This document shows positions 33,022 to 42,554 of a stretch of DNA of 64,000 nt, in pieces (the stretch's first letter is position 1; each line of letters opens with the position of its first letter). This stretch comes from Branchipolynoe longqiensis (Eukaryota > Annelida > Polychaeta > Phyllodocida > Polynoidae), in the NCBI GenBank assembly GCA_030323885.1, contig CM059186.1:165351417-165415416 (forward strand). The letters are read 5' to 3'. A model generated the notes under the pieces. It made no database searches. It was not told the DNA's origin and saw nothing but the letters and a program-made list of their open reading frames with translations. Position numbers and translations under genes: made by a program.

Positions 33022-33233
33022 AGGAAAAATTCAGGTCGCAAGTGACAGTAGTAGCGGCGGAAGTATGGTCAGGCGGTGGTGGAGCCCACTGGTACCCGTA
33101 TGAGTAGAAGCAAATAGATGCAGGAAGCCCATTGGCCAATAATATAATATCGGAATAACATAATACAGTGTAACAAAGACATAGAAATTCCCTTACGCGG
33201 CTTTATACTCGCATAATGCTTATACATCACATA
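33022..33233 (-). repeat. Ngaro 1 terminal repeat A2
   Basis: About 212 bp, repeated at 35743-35954. Ends with the TTTATACTCGCATAATGCTT signature that recurs in other A-type repeats of the window. Confidence 0.9.
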
Positions 33234-33315
33234 AACACAAGCTACAGTACAAAAGAGAGAAAGACAATGAATGTGGGTTGAGATAATATATTCTCTGGCA
33301 TAGGGAATATTTGCC
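33234..33315 (-). repeat. Ngaro 1 terminal repeat B1
   Basis: 82 bp, identical in layout to B2, directly abutting A2 and just after the recombinase stop. Confidence 0.9.
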
Positions 33316-33340
33316 AAGATCGAAGATACCCCAACCCATA

Positions 33341-34372
33341 TCATAAGTCAAGGAGTGCCGAGTATTGGGGAGGCAATGGAGTGGTGGCAAGTGACGTAGC
33401 CACCCTCATATCATTCATGATCCTGATCGAGAGGGGGGTCTTCAAGTAGGTGAAGACCGTGTCGGTGCACCAATCGCCCCGGGTACGGAGCTCTTCGATT
33501 GTAGCGCCGCACAGAGACAGGAAGGTGCAGCCGCCCCTCCTGAGGGAGTGGGAGGAGACAGCTGTGGGGTCGAGCCCCGCCTTCTCCGCGAATACTTTCA
33601 GGGTCGACTGGTAGACTTTATAAGGAAGGGGGTGGGAGGAGTGGCCCTCGCCCGGAATCCGGAAAGCCTGTTCCAACTGAGTCGCTGGGAGCTGCTCAAA
33701 GTGGAGCTCTGTCCAATGAACTGCACAGATCTGGGTATTGGGGCAGCGAGCGACTGGGATCTCCAGGACCCTCTCCTTAAATTGTATAGTCTTTGAGCGC
33801 CTTATGGATATAATCATCCCCCAGGGGAAGAAGCGGAAGTCCCCCCTGAGGAGAGCGGAATCAGACGCGGTCACCTGGCATTTCCTCAGCAGGGCCCTGA
33901 AGCTGCATAGCAGAGCAGCTCTCCAAGCCACATGGCCCGGTTTCGAGGATAGGAAGCGGAACATGCTCAGGAGGGTTTCGGGCAGGATAGGGATGGCTTG
34001 CTTTGGAGCCGTGGAGCACTCCCTCCGGATACCTCTTAACGTGGAGGCAATCTCGAAGTTAGTGTAGGCTATTGGCTCCGAGCCCCTCTGTCTCAAGAAG
34101 TTGTTCAGCCCACTGAGGTAGTTCAGGATTGATGAGTACTTCATCGTCCGCGCCAGCCATGTGGCATAGAGAGCCACCTGCCTTGGCGGGCATGGCAACG
34201 GGCTGAGTGACTCCGAGTAGCCCCCCACAAACTCCAGGTACCTCCTCACCTGGACCCCACGTGTCGTGATTGAGTTGGGCGCGTACGACCGGTTTTGGAA
34301 CGTCACCTTCTCCCTCCGCAGCTCTTCCAACCCTGCAAGGGGAGGAGAAGACTTCACTGAAGAGCCCTGCAC
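33341..34372 (-). CDS. Tyrosine recombinase of Ngaro element 1, 343 aa
   Basis: Site-specific DNA recombinase that would insert the element's circular DNA into the genome without the end processing used by integrases. Catalytic residues are visible in order: Arg 163 in ALLRKCQ, Lys 194 in RRSKT, His 275 and Arg 278 in SSHSLRRGG, Trp 301 in GDW, and the nucleophile Tyr 309 in FTYLKTP. An N-terminal core-binding part (about residues 60-120) precedes. The frame is intact to its stop just before repeat B1. Its true start is uncertain: the first Met lies in the 86-bp duplicated patch, and the frame overlaps the RNase H frame by 19 bases, so it was probably the C-terminal part of one polyprotein, as in the second element. 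Confidence 0.85.
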   Translation of the reverse strand: MQGSSVKSSPPLAGLEELRREKVTFQNRSYAPNSITTRGVQVRRYLEFVGGYSESLSPLPCPPRQVALYATWLARTMKYSSILNYLSGLNNFLRQRGSEPIAYTNFEIASTLRGIRRECSTAPKQAIPILPETLLSMFRFLSSKPGHVAWRAALLCSFRALLRKCQVTASDSALLRGDFRFFPWGMIISIRRSKTIQFKERVLEIPVARCPNTQICAVHWTELHFEQLPATQLEQAFRIPGEGHSSHPLPYKVYQSTLKVFAEKAGLDPTAVSSHSLRRGGCTFLSLCGATIEELRTRGDWCTDTVFTYLKTPLSIRIMNDMRVATSLATTPLPPQYSALLDL

Positions 34373-34400
34373 AACATAGGCTGCCCCGTCGGGTTGGCCT
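34320..34400 (-). repeat. Donor copy of an 86-bp patch duplicated in Ngaro 1
   Basis: Matches 35661-35741 (GCAGCTCTTCCAACCCTGCA and on) with single-base differences, including CTGCCCCG here against CTGCCCG there. It spans the RNase H/recombinase boundary. Confidence 0.85.
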
Positions 34401-35073
34401 CAGAGATGCGGCTAGCACTGGTGGGGTCGTCCAGCCTGCTCAGAGCATCGCATATGACGTTATCACTACTTCCAATAAATACGGAAGAGAACTCAAAATT
34501 CCCCTCGGATGCTAGCCAGAAGAGGCGTCTGAGGTAGAACATTATGTCGGGGCTCCTGGAGCGACCAGAGTTGAGAGCGGCCATTACGGTTGTGCTGTCA
34601 GTAACCATGACAACCGAGCAATCTTTCCAAAGGCTACCCCATCTGAGAGCGGCAGCATAGGCCGCCCACATCTCGCGCACGTTAATATGCGCGGAGGAGG
34701 AGTGGTCATCGGGAGGGGTGTGGTGAGCACCAATGCTCATTTTTAACCTGTCATCATCCCTTGGGGCGAAAGCGCCTGCTACCCAATCATGGCCGTGAAG
34801 GGCCCCATAGCCAAAGTTGGAGGCATCACTGTAGGTTGAGAGGTGTGCAGCGAATGGTCCCAGTATTCGGGCCTTGCCGTTAAATCGGGCTGCAAAGCCA
34901 CACCACCAATCAACATCATCACGGAAGCCCTTAGATAGCCTGATCTTAAAGTGTGGCTCTCTCACGCTGTTAATCGCGTCATAAATCCGGCGGCAGAATG
35001 TCCTACCCCCCTTAACTACCTTGCTGCAGTGTGCAAGCAAGCCGCCCAGGCTTTCGAGCTCCCTCCGAGACAC
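34354..35073 (-). pseudogene. RNase H domain of Ngaro element 1
   Basis: Degrades RNA in RNA-DNA hybrids during reverse transcription. All four acidic residues are present: Asp 83 (YSDAS), Glu 134 (NVREMW), Asp 159 (VTDST) and Asp 209 (ICDALSR). The N-terminal 60 residues are the RT connection (GGLLAHCSK). It is out of frame with the RT upstream (shift near 35133). At its 3' end one extra C:G pair near 34384, compared with the duplicated patch, moves it out of the recombinase frame. Confidence 0.85.
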
Positions 35074-35108
35074 CTTCCGCCGGCCGCTAACGCCCTTGAG
35101 GACCGCGA

Positions 35109-35762
35109 TCAGTCTGCACAGTTTATCTTCAGGAGCCTCATCTCCAACTCCACCGAGTCGATGATGATCCCCAGGAAGCGGACAGTGGTGCTTGGGGAGG
35201 TCAGCTTGCCGAAGCTTACAAAGAACCCGACCCTCCTGAGGATAGCTATGATTTTCTCCTGGTCCCTACATCCCTCAGCGAGGCTCGGACTAACTATGCA
35301 AAAATCATCGAGGTAGTTAATAACTCTAACTACCCCTTCTCGCATCGCACATCTCACGACGAAGTCAGAGATCTTGCTAAACACATAAGGGCTGGAGGAG
35401 AGACCCATGCATAGCCTATTGTCCTTCATGTAGGTGCATTTAGTGCCAGCGTCGGCACCGAAGTGCCAGTGTAGGCCTTGCCTTTCCCGGTCCCTGGGGT
35501 GTATTGATACGGCACGGTAAGCGTCCTTAATGTCAACTGTGGACATAAAGTCCCCCCTCTCCATAACCTCGACCACGGAATCGACACTCTTGTAGCAAAA
35601 TTTTACACAAACATCATCAGTGCAAGAGTTAACAGAGCAGTCAGTCACCTTCTCCCCCCGCAGCTCTTCCAACCCTGCAAGGGGAGGAGAAGACTTCACT
35701 GAAGAGCCCTGCACAACATAGGCTGCCCGTCGGGTTGGCCTCAGGAAAAATTCAGGTCGCAA
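35109..35762 (-). pseudogene. Reverse transcriptase of Ngaro element 1, N-terminally replaced
   Basis: Contains STVDIKDAYRAVSIHP (catalytic Asp 77), GLSSSPYVFSKI and INYLDD (residues 148-153), the palm motifs of DIRS-like RTs. Residues 1 to about 40 are not RT: they come from the patch copied from the RNase H/recombinase boundary and, at the very start, repeat A1. The frame ends early through a one-base loss near 35133, after which the RT sequence continues in the next frame. Fingers and gag are absent. Confidence 0.85.
35661..35741 (-). repeat. Acceptor copy of the 86-bp patch
   Basis: Second copy of 34320-34400, joined directly to repeat A1 at 35742/35743 on one side and to RT sequence at about 35655 on the other. 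Confidence 0.85.
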
Positions 35763-35954
35763 GTGACAGTAGTAGCGGCGGAAGTATGGTCAGGCGGTGG
35801 TGGAGCCACTGGTACCCGTATGAGTAGGAAGCAAATAGATGCAGGAAGCCCATTGGCCAATAATATAATATCGGAATAACATAATACAGTGTAACAAAGA
35901 CATAGAAATTCCCTTACGCGGCTTTATACTCGCATAATGCTTATACATCACATA
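35743..35954 (-). repeat. Ngaro 1 terminal repeat A1
   Basis: About 212 bp; marks the 5' end of the element. A TA microsatellite follows immediately. Confidence 0.9.
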
Positions 35955-35993
35955 TATATATATTCATATATATGCTTTGATCTTTGATGGACG

Positions 35994-36300
35994 TTTATAT
36001 CCTGGCAACATTCCAGGTCAGATCAGGATAGGTACCGACTTTTGACAGTGCACACATGCACACTCATGGCAAGTTTATCGCACTGCCCCACTGGGAGACC
36101 AGGGTGCCAGCATCATGACCCGATTTCCCACTCAGTCACATTATCCTGATACCGAGCTAACCACTCCTTGCCCTATCCTGGTAATGCCAACTGCCAGGCT
36201 TGGTAGCACCATGTATCAATTGTGTAAGTCATTGTTTTGACTCAACCGGGAATCGAACACCCGACCTTCCGGACGAGAACCCTGCAATGTCGTGATTAGG
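35994..36300 (-). mobile_element. SINE, type A head, minus strand
   Basis: Reverse complement of the common SINE from tail (ATATCCTGGCAACATTCCAG) to a type A head with a readable B box (GGTCGGGTGTTCGATTCCCG on minus). It lies between the two Ngaro elements. Confidence 0.8.
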
Positions 36301-36499
36301 TCGTCACGTTTGGTATATATACCTGTATATATCTGAGGCCATGTGTACATATATTATATATATATTTATATTTGAAGCCATGTATGTATATGGACATAAT
36401 AGTCATGTTAAGCCATGCATGTAGGCCTATATGAACATATACATATGAAGCCACGTGAAGATAGATATATGAAGTCGTGTACACACATATATATATATA

Positions 36500-36587
36500 A
36501 AGTTAGGCTATGTAATAGAGGAAGGAAGAGACGAGTGTTGGGTCGGACACTTTATTGAGCGTCTAGGGCATGCACAATAAAAAGGGC
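36500..36587 (-). repeat. Ngaro 2 terminal repeat B2
   Basis: 88 bp, starts AAGTTAGGCTATGTAATAGA; repeated at 36791-36878. Confidence 0.9.
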
Positions 36588-36598
36588 ATACCAGTAAA

Positions 36599-36790
36599 AG
36601 TTTGAAATCTGGAGGCAGAGTGACTGCCCGGGGCAGATATCGCCCGGTGGTGGCGCTCGGGCCCGGCTAGCCGGGGCAAATCCCGGGCAGGTCAACGATT
36701 GGACAATAATATAAGTAACAAAGTATAATAATAAATAATAATGAAACTCCGCCTGTTTTTATATCTGCATAATTCATTATACATCCTATA
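36599..36790 (-). repeat. Ngaro 2 terminal repeat A2
   Basis: 192 bp, from AGTTTGAAATCTGGAGGCAG to the TTTATATCTGCATAATTCAT end. Contains the inverted GCCCGGGG/CCCGGGC motifs. Confidence 0.9.
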
Positions 36791-36878
36791 AAGTTAGGCT
36801 ATGTAATAGAGGAAGGAAGAGACGAGTGTTGGGTCGGACACTTTATTGAGTGTCTAGGGCATGCACAATAAAAAGGGC
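36791..36878 (-). repeat. Ngaro 2 terminal repeat B1
   Basis: 88 bp copy of B2, next to the recombinase remnant. Confidence 0.9.
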
Positions 36879-36899
36879 CAAAGGAGAACGCCTAAGCGT

Positions 36900-37150
36900 C
36901 TCCCCCCAACCCAACACTCGCATCCTCCGAGCATAGCGCCGCGACCACCCTCAAGTCATTCACTATCATAACCCCGAGGGGAGTCTTAAGTAACTGTAGA
37001 CTGTCTCAGAGGCCCAGTCCCCCCATGACCTTAATTCTTCCATTGTGGCCCCGCACATGGACAAGAAGGTGCAGCCTCCCCCCTCAAGGAGTGAGATGAG
37101 AGGGTGGACGCGTCAAAGCCAGCCCTGGTGGCGAATATCTTGAGGAGTGG
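36900..37150 (-). pseudogene. C-terminal remnant of the Ngaro 2 tyrosine recombinase
   Basis: Minus-strand reading in shifting frames gives the recombinase end: SSHSLR (His and Arg of the HxxR motif), then GCTFLSMCGAT, GDW, and a YSYLRLP tyrosine. At least two one-base shifts break it. The first catalytic Arg, the Lys and the core-binding region are missing: compared with element 1, about 205 residues (some 600 bp) were deleted between the RKYLEYANFS start and the LKIFATRAG segment. Confidence 0.8.
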
Positions 37151-38954
37151 AAAAGTTAGCATATTCTAAATATTTCCGGATCTGCGCCCCCTTGTGATGG
37201 CCGAGTTTTTTGCGTAGGACTGGCGCTGGTATTCCTGCTGCTCGCCCTTTAGCGCCAATATCACTGCAAGAAACAAAAGGGGCATCAAATACGTGGCTGC
37301 AGCAGAGTGAGCCAGTGACATCCACAGCCCTGATCCTATCCATGTTATCCGCCTCATTTAGCCTACTTAGGGAGTCACAGATCACGTTTACACTACTACG
37401 GATATAGACAGAGCTGAATGAGAAGTTATTTTCGACCGACAGCCAGAATAGTTTGCGGAGGAAGAACATGATCCCCTTACATCTGGACCTGCCCGTGTTC
37501 AGCGCTGCCCGGACAACCTCACTGTCGGTCACGATCATGACTGTGCTGTTGGCCCAACCTGTACCCCAACGAAGGCAGGCTGCGTAGACCACCCACATTT
37601 CTTGAATGTTGATGTGGGACGAGCCTATGTCAGATGGAGGGAGGAGGTGGTGGTGGCCGGCATAGGAACCGAGAGGTCTGTTGGCTCCGTCGATAAAAGA
37701 GCCAACTAGCCAGTCGTGACCATGGAGGGCTCCAAATCCCCACTTAGAAGCATCGCTGTAAGTTGCTATTACTGGAGCGAACTTCCCAAGGATCCTGGCC
37801 TTGCCGTTAAATCGCCTTGCAAAGCATAGCCACCAGTCCAAGTCCTCCCTTATCCCCTTGCCGAGTCGGGCTCTATGATGAGGTTGTTTCAGGCTGGCCA
37901 TCAGGTCGTATATGCACCTCGTGAATGTTCTCCCACCTCTAATGACCTTAGAGCAGTGGGCCAGCAGGCCCCCCACCTGCTTGAGTTCCTTCTTAGATGC
38001 TTTCCTACGTCCCTGCAGACTGTGCAGGACTCTTATTGTCTTGGACAGTTTGTCCTGGGGAAGACTGAGCTCAAGGCTCAAGGGGTCTACGTCGATCCCG
38101 AGGAACCGGACCTTGGTGTCAGCTTTACTTACTTTCTTGAAACTCACAAAGAAACCGATCCGTCTAAGGATCGCTATCAGCTTCCTCTGAGCCCTCTCGA
38201 CATCGAGCCTAGTTCCGCCCACAACACAAAAGTCGTCCAGGTAGTTAACTATTCGGTCGACTCCCTCTCGAACACAGCATCTCACGATAAAGTCGGAGAT
38301 TTTTGAGAATATGTACGGGCTCGAAGAGAGGCCCATGCAGAGGCGGTTGTCAAGAAAGTAAGAAAAACCTTGGTCACCAGGTCTCTTGTAATGGAGACCT
38401 TGGCGGTGACGGTCATCGGGGTGGATCGAGACCGCCCTGTAAGCATCCTTGATATCGACAGTACCAAGAGCGTCACCCTGTTCCAGCATGTCTGTCATGT
38501 CATCAAGGCCTTTGTATGACAACTTACAACATACCTGGTCAGTGAAAACATTGACAGAACCATCAGGGGGAACACTACAGTCGATGACCACGCGCCCCCC
38601 ACCGTCGTCCTTGGGGACGACGAATGCATCGTGAGTACAGGAAGCGGGGGCCCTGACGACGGAGATGAGACCATCTCGTTCCTCCTCCCTGAACTTCCTG
38701 TCAATGATGTCACCCTCCCAGGCTGACTTCCTGCGAGTCTTAGTAGGGACGTAGGTAGCAGAACAACCGATATTGATGGCCCGGAAACCGAACCTAACTC
38801 CGGTCATGATGTATACCCAGTCGGGGTCGGTGTCACCACGCAAAAATAACTCAGCGAAGACTCTACATGGTCTGAGCTGAGTGGCGACACCGGCAATCTT
38901 GTGAACACAATTACAAGAGCCCCCAACACACTCTATGGTGACCTTAAACGTCAC
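37113..38954 (-). CDS. Reverse transcriptase-RNase H polyprotein of Ngaro element 2, 613 aa
   Basis: Longest believable coding frame in the window. Residues 1-80 are a linker; RT runs from about 85 to 300, with TVDIKDAY (Asp 167), GLSSSPYIFSK and NYLDD (238-241); the connection is at about 300-390; RNase H is at about 395-535 with Asp 401 (YSDAS), Glu 452 (NIQEMW), Asp 477 (VTDSE) and Asp 527 (ICDSLSR). All catalytic residues are intact. The last 40 residues are the start of the tyrosine recombinase (QIRKYLEYANFS), so RT, RNase H and recombinase were one frame; it stops early because of the downstream deletion. The upstream frame is separated by an in-frame TAA at 39009, with the first Met 54 bases later, so the real start may lie before this Met. 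Confidence 0.9.
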   Translation of the reverse strand: MTFKVTIECVGGSCNCVHKIAGVATQLRPCRVFAELFLRGDTDPDWVYIMTGVRFGFRAINIGCSATYVPTKTRRKSAWEGDIIDRKFREEERDGLISVVRAPASCTHDAFVVPKDDGGGRVVIDCSVPPDGSVNVFTDQVCCKLSYKGLDDMTDMLEQGDALGTVDIKDAYRAVSIHPDDRHRQGLHYKRPGDQGFSYFLDNRLCMGLSSSPYIFSKISDFIVRCCVREGVDRIVNYLDDFCVVGGTRLDVERAQRKLIAILRRIGFFVSFKKVSKADTKVRFLGIDVDPLSLELSLPQDKLSKTIRVLHSLQGRRKASKKELKQVGGLLAHCSKVIRGGRTFTRCIYDLMASLKQPHHRARLGKGIREDLDWWLCFARRFNGKARILGKFAPVIATYSDASKWGFGALHGHDWLVGSFIDGANRPLGSYAGHHHLLPPSDIGSSHINIQEMWVVYAACLRWGTGWANSTVMIVTDSEVVRAALNTGRSRCKGIMFFLRKLFWLSVENNFSFSSVYIRSSVNVICDSLSRLNEADNMDRIRAVDVTGSLCCSHVFDAPFVSCSDIGAKGRAAGIPAPVLRKKLGHHKGAQIRKYLEYANFSTPQDIRHQGWL

Positions 38955-39008
38955 CGGCGTACCCCCTTCAAGTTCCCTAATACAAACTAGGAGGCTGTCC
39001 CCATCACC

Positions 39009-40498
39009 TTACTCGACGAACAAGCGGTCATTGCGACTGGAACCTGCTGGACTCAACCAGCGCAATCCAGCACCAAGTGATTCACCCTGAATCCGGCTTT
39101 CCCTATTCTCACCCAGACCAACTGTATCGACCCCAGCTGTAATATAAGGATTAGCAACAATATGGTGAACATTGTTATCGGGGAAAGGATTGACAGTGTC
39201 AGTATTGGCGGGGCTAGGCGTAATCACGGAACAGTCAAAGGGGGAAATAGTCCCAACCGAGTCTTTCCCAGCATGGCCAGGCCTGGCGCCCAAAGGGCCA
39301 CGATCAGTGACGTAGAGCATATCATCACCAGAGTCAGCCACAGCAGTGCACCGCGATTAGCGGTTCCCAACAACCCCGGCTTCCTAAGTCATTCCTTACA
39401 CTTCTGTCATGTGTGTGACTTAGATCCACACACGGAGCAGGTGTGTGAGAATCGACAGCCCGAGCGAGTGCATCCCATGTCGCCGTTCCAGGCGTAGCAC
39501 GACCTACGTGCCCCCCGGCCAGGAGAGTGCTTCTCGACACTGCGTTGCCTGGTTCCGCCCTTCTTTTGCTTCATATTATGAGGGCCATAGTGCTCTATGC
39601 TCTCGTCCTGATGCGCCTTTGAGAACGCGGCAAAGCCGATGGTCTCGCCGAGCTTGCGTATTGCAAGGATGTGGTCCACGTGCGCAATGTCTTTATAGTG
39701 GTCATCCATCGATCTTGCGGACACAAAACTTACGTGCTCGATGAACGCCCTATAGTCCGTTATCGTCAAGCTTGGGATGTCCAAGCACCATTTACAAGAT
39801 GCTTTTATCAGTTCGTGGGCGTTCATCTTGCGAACGTCTTTCCCTTGCCCATACTTCCGCAGCGACCACTTACTTCGTCTACGACGCGAAGAGCTCCCGC
39901 TGCTCGACCTAGACGACCGCCTCCTCCTTCTACTCGACCCTCATGTGTGTCGACGAGATCGACCGTAGGACGAGTGCACGTCTTCTCGGTCACCTCCTTG
40001 CATCCAAGATGGTGGAGGTAGGGCTGGTTCCGTCGTCCTTCGACGGTCATCCGTGTTCGTCTTGTCGTAGCCGGTCGAATGCGCGTGGGAGGTGTGATCG
40101 CCTCCCCGTTGTCCTTCTTCCGTTGTTGTCGTCTGGCGTCGACTCCGTCATCTGTCACGCTCTTCCTTCAACGCGGCTAGTTCGTCCTCCAAGTCGGTGA
40201 CGCGCATTTCAGCCTTAATCTTGTCGATCGCCTCCCGCGTGTTTCTTTCGCGGTCATCCAGCGAGAGGGTCGACATCGCAGAGGTGGTCGAATCCATATC
40301 GACACTCTCGTAATGGTCGGCTGAAGTTTTCGTGTTTTTTGCAGAAGCTTTGCCACTGCGCGTCGACATGGTAGGTTCGGCCAGTGTGTCGATGCTTTTC
40401 CGAGCGCAGTCGACTCGATCCTGTTTGTCGTGGGGATATCCGCAATCAGAGCAATACCCTGTGCCTGGCATCCTATCCAATGATAGCCTGCCGATCAC
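39009..40498 (-). pseudogene. Gag-like region of Ngaro element 2, frame-broken
   Basis: Four minus-strand frames in series. The first (40148-40498; likely start Met at 40369) has a charged coiled-coil-like end (LEDELAALKEERDR). The second (39823-40158) is basic. The third (39407-39826) is back in the first frame and ends with the zinc-finger-like CYAWNGDMGCTRSGCRFSH and a further CSVCGSKSH, the Cys/His pattern seen in Ngaro and DIRS gag proteins that bind nucleic acid. The last (39009-39341) shares the RT frame and ends at TAA. Gag packages the RNA. Frame changes near 40150, 39820 and 39400 mean it is broken or misread. Confidence 0.65.
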
Positions 40499-41410
40499 AC
40501 ATCCGATGCTTTACTGCTGCGCGTAGGAGTCCCTGCGCTGAAGTTTGTATGTCGATAATCTTTGCAGAACACTTGAACCCCGGTAGTAGCCTCGCACTCA
40601 AACAATAGCTGCTTAATTGTTTTCCTTAAGCCGATTAGCTGCAAGCGGCCCGCGCTAAGCGGATTAAGCGGATTAGTCTTTACTAACTTGATCAAAGTCG
40701 TGGTCTCACCGCACTCAGAACAATAGCTGCTTAATGGTTTTCCTTAAGCTGTTTAGCCATAAGCGGGCCGCACTAAGCGGATTAATCTTAAGTAACTGCC
40801 TGAGTATATATATGAGCAAAAGTCAGCAAATTCATAGCAAAAGATTTCGTATTTTTACGATTTATGTACCATCGACAGACATATTCAGCACACATTCGAA
40901 CCATGTCTCAGACACATTCGACACACATGTCCGAGTATAGTATGAGGTTAAGGATGTACGATTTAGTTAGAAATTTATAATCGACACAACATTGTCGACA
41001 CACATAATGGCAGTTTCAGTCTATACTACTGATCGTCGAATGCGTCCTCCTGTGTTATGCATTCAGATTCTTATTAATAAGTGAAGCAGTCGTCGACACA
41101 CACATAACATGGTTAGTCGACTCACAAATCGAACATTTTGGGATACGGGTCATAACCGTCGAATATCAAGTTATTTCAACGATACAGTCATCCTGTGATC
41201 CGGTCCCCTACACTCTACCGACAAGCTTGTCGTCGACACAGTGATCGTCGACACTCAGGTAGCATGGTGGTCGAATCCGTGTAGTAAATGCGATCCTCCC
41301 TCGCTTAAGTCGTCCTAGCAGCCCGGTAACACACACAGGTAGCAGGTAGACTGTGTTGTTGCTGTAAGGAGGCCTATAGCAGGTGCGCCTGACAGCGGGT
41401 GCGACTGCAC
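40499..41410 (-). other. 5' leader of Ngaro element 2
   Basis: About 900 bp between A1 and gag without a credible frame. It contains a near-duplicated segment (CAATAGCTGCTTAATTGTTT at about 40602 and CAATAGCTGCTTAATGGTTT at about 40721) and repeated GTCGACAC motifs at 40980-41260. Confidence 0.6.
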
Positions 41411-41602
41411 AGTTTGAAATCTGGAGGCAGAGTGACTGCCCGGGGCAGATATCGCCCGGTGGTGGCGCTCGGGCCCGGCTAGCCGGGGCAAATCCCGGGC
41501 AGGTCAATGATTGGACAATAATATAAGTAACAAAGTATAATAATAAATAATAATGAAACTCCGCCTGTTTTTATATCTGCATAATTCATTATACATCCTA
41601 TA
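41411..41602 (-). repeat. Ngaro 2 terminal repeat A1
   Basis: 192 bp copy of 36599-36790 with one substitution; marks the 5' end of the element. Confidence 0.9.
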
Positions 41603-41604
41603 TA

Positions 41605-41735
41605 TATATATATGATGTATAATGCATTATACGAGTGTAGTAGTCTGAACATGAGCTCTACTATCACGTGGTAGCAGCGGAGACTACGACGCCACCAACG
41701 CAGTACCATTACACTGCGCTAGGTGGCGGCACAGG
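41605..41735 (-). mobile_element. Solitary Ngaro-like A repeat, head-to-head with Ngaro 2
   Basis: On minus it ends ACTCGTATAATGCATTATAC then ATCATATATATA, like the A repeats of the two elements, after a GC-rich stretch with GGTGGCGTCGTAG. It meets A1 of element 2 end to end across TA repeats. Confidence 0.5.
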
Positions 41736-42550
41736 TAGCCACCGGTCAGACCCCCAACTGGGCTGACCTCTACTGCGTGTGGCTGACCCACCCCCCCACC
41801 CACACCTATAGAGTCGATGTGGGATCTGGCGAGTCAGGGGGCGGGTCAGACAACTACTGACGCCGCGGAGAGCAGATGGTTCAATAAACCAAGGGTGAAG
41901 CGTACACTGAATTGAATCTTGGTGTTCTTCCATGTGACTGCGTGAGAGAGAGAGAGTCGGAGGGCCGTGGGCCATTACACGAGTATAAATGCAAATGGAA
42001 CATATACTGTATATATCTATTCCTCCTTGGCGAATTGGCGGTGCCCCCCCCCCCACCCAGCTATCGGGATAATTGGTGGACATGCCACCCCCCCCCCCTC
42101 CGCGCCACACACACCGGAGAAAATTATATACCAATTCAGCTAAAGTATTAAGGCTGACTCAACAACTCCCACGAACTGAGTGAATGAGTCAATATCATAT
42201 CTCGCATCCAAAGCAATACTGGAAGAGATGTTTATAGGATAACACTTATTGTGGCGTCTGGCCGGTGGACTGCATGGTGTTAGTAGTAAAACAGTACAGA
42301 TAACCAACGAGACATAAGGACAACCGAGCATAACCTGATAACAAAATAAGGCCCGTCTCTATTTGCAAAACCAATGATACGGGAGCTAGGCCATCTGGGC
42401 ATACTTAACCCAGTTTTTCTAATTCAATTCCTAGCACATTTCCGATTAAGTTCTCTCTGGTGAAATGAAAGACGCAGCTTTATGGCTGCTTGAAAAAAAA
42501 AAAAGTGGTGTCTGAGAGAAATCTCGGGATTAACTCCGAAGCAGTGGCTT
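41736..42550. other. No recognisable gene
   Basis: C-rich runs near 42045 and 42088, otherwise unremarkable; an A12 run at 42493. The 141-residue minus frame (41709-42134) has no domain. Confidence 0.5.
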
Positions 42551-42554
42551 CTTA

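Larger units (their letters stand above)
32928..35954 (-). mobile_element. Ngaro-type YR retrotransposon 1 (internally deleted), 3.0 kb
   Basis: Read on minus: A1 (35954-35743), broken RT and RNase H, tyrosine recombinase, B1 (33315-33234), A2 (33233-33022), B2 (33011-32930). This split-direct-repeat order is diagnostic for Ngaro within the DIRS-like retrotransposons, which integrate by a tyrosine recombinase through a circular DNA. Gag and the start of RT are missing; an 86-bp copy of the RNase H/recombinase boundary lies in their place. A1 and A2 differ by only about two single-base indels, so the insertion is young despite the broken frames. Confidence 0.9.
36500..41602 (-). mobile_element. 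Ngaro-type YR retrotransposon 2, 5.1 kb, recombinase deleted
   Basis: On minus: A1 (41602-41411), leader, gag-like region (40498-39009), RT-RNase H (38954-37113), recombinase remnant, B1 (36878-36791), A2 (36790-36599), B2 (36587-36500). A1 and A2 differ at one base (GGTCAATGATT against GGTCAACGATT) and B1 and B2 at one internal base, so insertion was recent. The recombinase had to be supplied by another element if the deletion came before insertion. Confidence 0.9.
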
